A stretch of 19,429 bases of DNA, from positions 1 to 19,429 of the forward strand of contig JAVBTG010000007.1 of assembly GCA_031556275.1 (NCBI GenBank), in the 5' to 3' direction. This DNA is from JAKPNF01 sp031556275. GTDB taxonomy: Bacteria > Verrucomicrobiota > Verrucomicrobiia > Opitutales > JAKPNF01. The position numbers and the translations under genes were made by a program. This document shows positions 15,395 through 19,429 of the stretch, piece by piece. Under the pieces are notes generated by a model. That model searched no databases and had not been told where the DNA came from. It saw only the letters and a list, made by a program, of their open reading frames with translations. How positions within the stretch are numbered: position 1 is the stretch's first letter; every line of letters begins with the position of its first letter.

Positions 15395-15889
15395 TCAGTC
15401 CTGCGCCGCGCTGCGCGCGGGCCGCGGGAGGGTTTCCTTCACCTTGTCCAAGATGCCGTTGATGAACCGCTTGGCGTCGGGGCCGGAAAAGTTTTTGGAG
15501 ATCTCGATCGCCTCGTTGATCGTCACGACGGGCGGAATGTCCTTGCGAAACAGCAGCTCGTACAGCGCCAGCCGCAAGATGGAGAGGTCGACCTTCGCGA
15601 TGCGGGCGATCGTCCAGTTGCGCGCGTGGTTGCGGATCACCTCGTCCAGCTCGGGGATTTTTTCGATGGCACCCATCGCCAGCTCCTCGCCGAAGGCGTA
15701 AAATTCGCGCGGCTTTTCGCGCGAGCCGAAGAACGTCATGGCGGACTCCTTCACGTCCTCGGGGCGGCTGAGTTCCCAGATGTACAAAAACTGCATCGCG
15801 GCGACGCGGCATTCCCTGCGCGGCGTCGAGGGCGGGATCGCGTCGTCGTCGGCGACGGGGGAGGGGATATCTTCGGTATGTTCGGGCAT
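15395..15889 (-). CDS. nusB: Transcription antitermination factor NusB
   Basis: RNA-binding antitermination factor that works with NusE on boxA in rRNA transcription. 164 residues, slightly longer than usual because of a 25-residue acidic, proline-containing N-terminus. The all-helical NusB core is clear: RRECRVAAMQFLYIWEL (24-40), then WTIARIAKVDLSILRLALYEL, then TINEAIEISKNFSGPDAKRF, close to the family's INEAVELAKxF..xxSxxFVNG pattern. It follows ribH by 9 bases and precedes ftsY by 15. The ribH-nusB adjacency is common in many bacteria and supports both calls. Confidence 0.96.
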   Translation of the reverse strand: MPEHTEDIPSPVADDDAIPPSTPRRECRVAAMQFLYIWELSRPEDVKESAMTFFGSREKPREFYAFGEELAMGAIEKIPELDEVIRNHARNWTIARIAKVDLSILRLALYELLFRKDIPPVVTINEAIEISKNFSGPDAKRFINGILDKVKETLPRPARSAAQD

Positions 15890-15898
15890 GGGAGAAAA

Positions 15899-16456
15899 TC
15901 AGTTGCTCTTGAAAAACTTTTCGGGGTCGAAGTCGTCGTTTCCGTCCTCGCGCGCCTCCTCCTCGGCCTCGATGGCGTCCAGCCGCTCGATCAGCTCGAT
16001 CTTGTGCCGCGCCATCTCGAGGGCGGCTTGCGCAAATTCCGCGCCGCGGTCGGTTTTGCCGAAAACGCGTTCCTTGGCCTGCGCGTCGTCGTTGACGGTG
16101 AGCACCCCGTTGATCACCGGCACCTCGGTCGAAAACCCGATCGAGGCCAGCGCCGTGGCGGTGCTGTGGGCGATCACCTTGTCGTGCATCGTGTCGCCGG
16201 AAACGATGACCCCGAGCGCGATCACGCAGTCGAACTGCCCGGTGGCGGCGAGCATGTTCGCCACATAGGGCAGCTCGGCGGAGCCGGGCACGCGGCGCAG
16301 CTCGACGTTGCGCGGGCCCACGCCGTTTTCCTTGAAAACTTCGAGCACGCGGCGGATCAGCCCCTCGACAAGGGCATTATTGTAGCGCGCGGCCACGACC
16401 GCGAAGCGCAGGTCGCCCCCGGAAATTTTGGGAAAGAAAGGTTTGTCAGTGCTCAT
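15899..16456 (-). CDS. ribH: 6,7-dimethyl-8-ribityllumazine synthase
   Basis: Penultimate step of riboflavin synthesis: condenses 5-amino-6-ribitylaminouracil with dihydroxybutanone phosphate; usually a pentamer or 60-mer capsid. 185 residues against a usual 155, owing to an acidic C-terminal tail (about 155-185). Landmarks are ARYN (23-26), VPGSAELP (56-63, usually VPGAFEIP), the catalytic H91 in SGDTMHDK, and a C-terminal GVLTVND block with RGAEFAQAALEM. The usual IRGxTxH reads VSGDTMH, so a phosphate-contacting arginine position appears changed. Five bases separate it from ribBA, which makes its second substrate. Confidence 0.93.
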   Translation of the reverse strand: MSTDKPFFPKISGGDLRFAVVAARYNNALVEGLIRRVLEVFKENGVGPRNVELRRVPGSAELPYVANMLAATGQFDCVIALGVIVSGDTMHDKVIAHSTATALASIGFSTEVPVINGVLTVNDDAQAKERVFGKTDRGAEFAQAALEMARHKIELIERLDAIEAEEEAREDGNDDFDPEKFFKSN

Positions 16457-16461
16457 ATAAG

Positions 16462-17559
16462 CTAAAAATTCTCCGTGGAAACGATCTCAAGGCCCCAGCC
16501 GTCAATCGCGGCGATTTTTCGCGGGTGTTCGGAAAGCAGCCGCAGGCGCTTGAGCCCCAGATCGCGCAAAATCTGCGCCCCTATGCCATAAGTGCGCAGC
16601 ACATTTTGGTTGGCGCTTTGCCGCAACAGCTCGCCGCCCTGCACGGTCAGCCCGCCCCCCGGCTGCGCCACGTGGACGAGGACGCCGGAACCTTCATCCG
16701 CGATACGCCCGAGCGCGCGGGCAACATCGTTGGGCCGCTCAGCGAAACCGTCGGCCCCGAACACGTCGGCCAACACGTTCTCCCCGTGCATGCGCACGAG
16801 GGTGGGGCGGTCGGAAAGCTCCCCCATCGAGAGGGCGTAGTGCGTCGCCCCGTCGGGGGCCGACTGGTACACGTGCGCCAAAAAAGTCCCCTGCGGGGTC
16901 GTCACTTCGCTGCGCCCCATGAGCGTCACCAGCTTTTCGCGGCGGCGGCGGTACTCGATCAGTTGGGCGATCGAAAGCAGCTTTATCCCAAAACGTTCCT
17001 TAAAAACAACCAGCTCCGGCAGCCGCGCCATCGTGCCGTCCGCGTTCATGATCTCGCAGATCGCGCCGGCGGGCTCCAGCCCCGCGAGCCGCGCCAGATC
17101 GACGGCGGCCTCCGTGTGCCCCGCGCGCTCGAGCACGCCCCCCTCGCGCGCGCACAGCGGGAAGATATGCCCCGGCTGCACCAAATCTTTGGCCTGCGCC
17201 GTCGGGTCGGCCAAAAGCCGGATCGTCCGCGCCCTGTCCGCCGCGCTGATACCCGTGGAAATCCCTTCCGCCGCGTCCACCGAAACGGTGAAGGCCGTGC
17301 GCTGCGACTCGCGGTTCTCCGGCACCATGTGGGTGATGCCCAGCTGGCACAGCCGCTGCGCGGTCATGGGCGCGCAGATCAACCCGCGCGCGTGGGTCAC
17401 CATCATGTTTATGGCCTCGGGGGTGACCATTCCGCCCGCCATGAGCAAATCGCCCTCGTTCTCGCGGTTCTCGTCGTCGGTGACGATCACCATTTTTCCG
17501 GCGGCAATGTCGGCGATCACCGATTCCACCGAGTCAAAGGATGCGCAAAGATCACTCAT
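16462..17559 (-). CDS. ribBA: 3,4-dihydroxy-2-butanone 4-phosphate synthase fused to a degenerate GTP cyclohydrolase II domain
   Basis: 365 residues. The N-terminal RibB domain (about 1-205) looks active: DDENRENEGDL (28-38) carries the acidic metal ligands, HARGLICAP is present, and RAGHTEA (145-151) has H148. It makes the four-carbon substrate for RibH. The C-terminal RibA-like half (about 206-365) keeps its fold signatures (R256-M257-H258, RTYGIGAQILRDLG, PRKIA). The zinc-cysteine block, normally SECLTGDxFGSxRCDC, reads GENVLADVFGADGFAERP and has no cysteine. GTP cyclohydrolase II activity is therefore unlikely, as in described RibBX-type proteins. A separate ribA elsewhere is expected. 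No FMN riboswitch fits in the 47-base gap after ptsH. Confidence 0.93.
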   Translation of the reverse strand: MSDLCASFDSVESVIADIAAGKMVIVTDDENRENEGDLLMAGGMVTPEAINMMVTHARGLICAPMTAQRLCQLGITHMVPENRESQRTAFTVSVDAAEGISTGISAADRARTIRLLADPTAQAKDLVQPGHIFPLCAREGGVLERAGHTEAAVDLARLAGLEPAGAICEIMNADGTMARLPELVVFKERFGIKLLSIAQLIEYRRRREKLVTLMGRSEVTTPQGTFLAHVYQSAPDGATHYALSMGELSDRPTLVRMHGENVLADVFGADGFAERPNDVARALGRIADEGSGVLVHVAQPGGGLTVQGGELLRQSANQNVLRTYGIGAQILRDLGLKRLRLLSEHPRKIAAIDGWGLEIVSTENF

Positions 17560-17606
17560 GAGAGCAAAAGAACAGGAAAAGCTGAAAAAAACGGCCGAGG
17601 TGAGGA

Positions 17607-17906
17607 TTAGACCTCGTCGAACTTGCGGTTAAAAAGCTCCTCCAACTCGTCGAGGAGTTTTTCGGCGGTGGGGCCCGTGGCGACGAAGCGCAGGGTGCTG
17701 TCGCTCCCCGCGGCCAGCATCATGATCCCCATGATGCTCTTGCCGTTGACGCGCTCGTCATCCTTCTCGATCCAGACCTCGGTGTGTGTGTGCCGGTTGG
17801 CGATGCGCACGATCATGGCGGCGGGGCGGGCGTGTATGCCCATTTTGTTCTGCACTTTTAAGGTGCGAACGCATTCTCCGTCGGTTGTTTTGGATGTGGC
17901 TGGCAT
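17607..17906 (-). CDS. ptsH: HPr-type phosphocarrier protein
   Basis: Small cytoplasmic phosphocarrier of the PTS or nitrogen-PTS. 99 residues with an N-terminal extension of about 10 against E. coli HPr. The active-site histidine is H25 in MGIHARPAA. The regulatory serine site is S57 in VNGKSIMGIMMLAAG, the usual HPr kinase/phosphorylase target. With both residues present it can in principle be phosphorylated by EI and by HprK. No EI, EIIA, EIIBC or hprK is visible in the window. It is the first gene of the nine-gene minus-strand run, with a good promoter and a leader of about 47 bases upstream. A role in regulation rather than sugar transport is an inference. Confidence 0.94.
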   Translation of the reverse strand: MPATSKTTDGECVRTLKVQNKMGIHARPAAMIVRIANRHTHTEVWIEKDDERVNGKSIMGIMMLAAGSDSTLRFVATGPTAEKLLDELEELFNRKFDEV

Positions 17907-17920
17907 CGGGATGGATGTCC

Positions 17921-17946
17921 GCTTGCGGCGGCGGATGCGCGCAAGC
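17921..17946 (-). promoter_or_regulatory. Hairpin in the ptsH leader
   Basis: A 7-bp perfect stem, GCTTGCG (17921-17927) with CGCAAGC (17940-17946), and a 12-base loop. It lies in the predicted ptsH leader, ending 14 bases before the ATG. It could influence translation or stability of the operon mRNA. No T-run follows it, so it is not a terminator, and no known riboswitch is recognised. Confidence 0.4.
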
Positions 17947-17959
17947 AGGTGAACTTGAT

Positions 17960-17989
17960 ATTATTTTCCAGTACAATGGTGGCCGTCAA
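17960..17989 (-). promoter_or_regulatory. Putative sigma-70 promoter of the ptsH operon
   Basis: On the minus strand TTGACG (17984-17989), an 18-base spacer and AATAAT (17960-17965); each hexamer matches five of six consensus positions. It lies in the A+T-rich divergent gap between ptsH and the epimerase gene. It would give a leader of roughly 47 bases that includes the 17921-17946 hairpin. Confidence 0.55.
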
Positions 17990-18014
17990 GGCCGTAAAAA
18001 GGGCGTATTTCGAC

Positions 18015-18044
18015 CTGACAGCGTTGTTTTACTCGTTGTATATT
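18015..18044 (+). promoter_or_regulatory. Putative sigma-70 promoter for the epimerase-like gene
   Basis: CTGACA (18015-18020), an 18-base spacer and TATATT (18039-18044), each one mismatch from consensus. The -10 ends 8 bases before the ATG at 18053, so the transcript would start about at the start codon and be leaderless or nearly so. It is back to back with the ptsH promoter. Confidence 0.5.
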
Positions 18045-18052
18045 GGATATAT

Positions 18053-19024
18053 ATGAACCAAACCGCCCGTCTTTCCCTCTCCACTTGCTGGCTCTCCCAC
18101 CGGCACACGGACGGCGAGGCGATGCTCAAAGAAGTGGCCGACCTCGGCTTTGCCTACGTGGAACTGGGCCACGGCATCCCGCTGACCCTCGTGCCCGGCA
18201 TCCTGTCGGCGGTGGAAAAGGGCATAATAAAAGTCTCCTCCACCCACAACTTTTGCCCGCTGCCCCCCGGGGTGATGGAACCGTCCCCCAACTATTACGA
18301 GCCCAGCGCGGGCCTCAAAAGCGGCCGCGCCCAATGGGTGCGCCACACCCTCAACTCCATCGCCTTCGCCAAACGCGTGGGGGCCGACCGCATGGTGGCC
18401 CACATGGGCAGCCTGCGCTTCTTCTTTGGCGACCCCTCCCGCTCCCTGCAGGACTTCATCAAGGACAAAACCGTCGAGGAATTGGCCGCCGACAAAACAT
18501 TCCCCGCCCGCCGCGACCGCCTGCTCAAGAAAATGCGCAAGGCCGCCCCCAAACACTATAAACGCATCCGCGAGTGCTTGGAGGCGATTAAAGCATCGGC
18601 TGAGGAGGCGGGGGTGCGCATCGGCGTGGAAAACCGCGACTGGCTCATGGAACTGCCACTCGACGCCGACATGGCCGAATTCTTCAAGAGCGTCGAAGAC
18701 TTGCCCTTCGTCGGCTCATGGCACGACGTCGGCCACTCGCGCATCAAGGAACGCCTCGGGCTCGCCAACGTCTCCGACATGCTTGCGGCTACCGACGCCA
18801 ATCGCCTCGGCTTCCACCTGCACAACGTCAGCGCCGAGGGCAGGGACCACAACGGCCTCCTCCTTGAAGGCGGCACGGTCGACTTCCCCCTCGTCCAAAA
18901 ACACATCCGCCCCGACCAAGCCGTTGTGTTGGAACTGAGCAAACGCGTGAGCCCGCAGGACGTCATAGCCTCCCGCCTATTCGCCCAAAAGCTAATCGAC
19001 GAAGCCCCCTCGGCATCTTCCTAA
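18053..19024 (+). CDS. Sugar phosphate isomerase/epimerase-like TIM-barrel protein
   Basis: 323 residues from the ATG at 18053. It looks like a xylose-isomerase-like (AP endonuclease 2 family) TIM barrel, which usually binds a divalent metal and acts on sugars or sugar phosphates. Candidate metal ligands are E193 (GVENR), D225 and H228 (WHDVGH), H257 (FHLHN) and E294 (VVLELSK). The early VELGHG block (36-41) and STHNFCPLP (63-71) fit the substrate side. No signal peptide is present. The frame stays open upstream to 17786, but that part overlaps ptsH on the other strand and lacks barrel features. It is followed after 9 bases by the exonuclease gene. Substrate unknown; endonuclease IV activity is an unlikely alternative. 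Confidence 0.87.
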   Translation: MNQTARLSLSTCWLSHRHTDGEAMLKEVADLGFAYVELGHGIPLTLVPGILSAVEKGIIKVSSTHNFCPLPPGVMEPSPNYYEPSAGLKSGRAQWVRHTLNSIAFAKRVGADRMVAHMGSLRFFFGDPSRSLQDFIKDKTVEELAADKTFPARRDRLLKKMRKAAPKHYKRIRECLEAIKASAEEAGVRIGVENRDWLMELPLDADMAEFFKSVEDLPFVGSWHDVGHSRIKERLGLANVSDMLAATDANRLGFHLHNVSAEGRDHNGLLLEGGTVDFPLVQKHIRPDQAVVLELSKRVSPQDVIASRLFAQKLIDEAPSASS

Positions 19025-19033
19025 ACACAACCG

Positions 19034-19429
19034 ATGCCCACCTTCACCGCCATCGACTTTGAAACGGGCACGCCTTCCCGCAATAGCATCTGCCAAGTCG
19101 GCCTCGTCCGGATAAAAGCGGGCCAAATCGAGCAAACGCTCACCCGCCTCGTCCGTCCGCCCGACAACGCCATCTGGGGCAAATTCACTTCCATCCACGG
19201 CATCTGCTGCCAAGACACGGCGTCGGCCCCCACCTTCGCCGAACTCTGGCCCACATTGCGCCCATGGATAGAGGGCCAAACGGTGGTGGCGCACAACATC
19301 GGCTTCGACGCCTCCTGTCTGCGCCAAACCCTCGCCTTCTACGGCCTGCCCGAACCCTCCTACACGCCCAAATGCACCTATCGCATTTACGGCGCGAGCT
19401 TGGCCGACCTGTGCACCCGCTACCGCATC
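19034..19429 (+). CDS. DnaQ-type 3'-5' exonuclease (C-terminus cut by window edge)
   Basis: 132 codons are visible, with no stop before the window edge. The DEDD exonuclease fold is clear. Exo I is AIDFETG (D8, E10). An IHGI segment lies at 54-57, as in the PolC/DnaQ group. Exo II is VVAHNIGFDASCL with D92. Exo III (with its H or Y and final D) is beyond the edge. Such proteins are proofreading subunits or free-standing DNA or RNA exonucleases; the visible part cannot tell them apart. It starts 9 bases after the epimerase-like gene, so it is probably co-transcribed with it. Confidence 0.88.
   Translation, partial: MPTFTAIDFETGTPSRNSICQVGLVRIKAGQIEQTLTRLVRPPDNAIWGKFTSIHGICCQDTASAPTFAELWPTLRPWIEGQTVVAHNIGFDASCLRQTLAFYGLPEPSYTPKCTYRIYGASLADLCTRYRI

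Noticed and set aside
14642..16465. A 607-codon open frame on the plus strand opposite ftsY, nusB and ribH
   Set aside because: It spans three clearly recognised genes on the other strand and shows no motif of its own.
17560..17606. FMN riboswitch ahead of ribBA
   Set aside because: The gap is only 47 bases and has no aptamer-like conserved blocks. The FMN aptamer needs well over 100 bases.
17786..18052. Upstream extension of the epimerase-like gene by 89 codons
   Set aside because: It lies opposite ptsH and across two good promoters, and it has no TIM-barrel features.

Overview
The window looks like chromosomal DNA of a GC-rich, Gram-negative bacterium, most likely from the Verrucomicrobiota (Opitutae-like). 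The supporting signs are an outer-membrane lipid A gene (lpxA), a divisome FtsB/DivIC-type protein, Tat-exported Gfo/Idh/MocA oxidoreductases in tandem, an HPr gene outside any sugar-PTS locus, and almost no Shine-Dalgarno sequences ahead of starts. The assignment is an inference from gene content, not a search. No rRNA, tRNA, CRISPR array, transposase or phage gene was seen. Coding density is high and the longest gap between genes is about 200 bases.

Region 1 (1-4054, minus strand) holds two tandem, gaplessly alignable paralogues of a Tat-exported Gfo/Idh/MocA oxidoreductase. The one nearer the window start is cut by the edge. A 44-base perfect palindrome terminator lies between them. Next comes a galactose mutarotase (galM) gene. 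Region 2 (4055-10942, plus strand) begins divergently from galM. It has a sodium:sugar symporter (SSS family) almost fused to an aldo/keto reductase of the YghZ/Gpr type, then a small FtsB/DivIC-like divisome protein, an alpha-D-phosphohexomutase, a 69-residue putative lipoprotein and argininosuccinate lyase (argH). The first part reads as a carbohydrate uptake and processing locus: transporter, mutarotase, aldehyde reductase and oxidoreductases. The second part is housekeeping.

Region 3 (10951-17906, minus strand) is a compact nine-gene run converging on argH with only 8 bases between stops: ptsH, ribBA-like, ribH, nusB, ftsY, aroB, an uncharacterised protein with a restriction-endonuclease-like motif pattern, lpxA and pdxA. 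Gaps are 47, 5, 9, 15, 16, 25 and 18 bases, then a 1-base TAATG overlap, so it is probably one operon. It joins a phosphocarrier regulator, riboflavin synthesis, transcription antitermination, membrane targeting, the shikimate pathway, lipid A and vitamin B6. The RibA half of RibBA has lost its zinc cysteines, so this gene probably supplies only the RibB reaction.

Region 4 (18053-19429, plus strand), divergent from ptsH, has a TIM-barrel sugar phosphate isomerase/epimerase-like protein and the N-terminal 132 residues of a DnaQ-type 3'-5' exonuclease.

Most of the window is ordinary core genome. The observations most worth a second look are the diverged cofactor motifs in the truncated Gfo/Idh copy, the degenerate RibA domain, the uncharacterised operon protein with an altered nuclease-like motif, the general lack of Shine-Dalgarno sequences with some apparently leaderless promoters, and the HPr-headed housekeeping operon.
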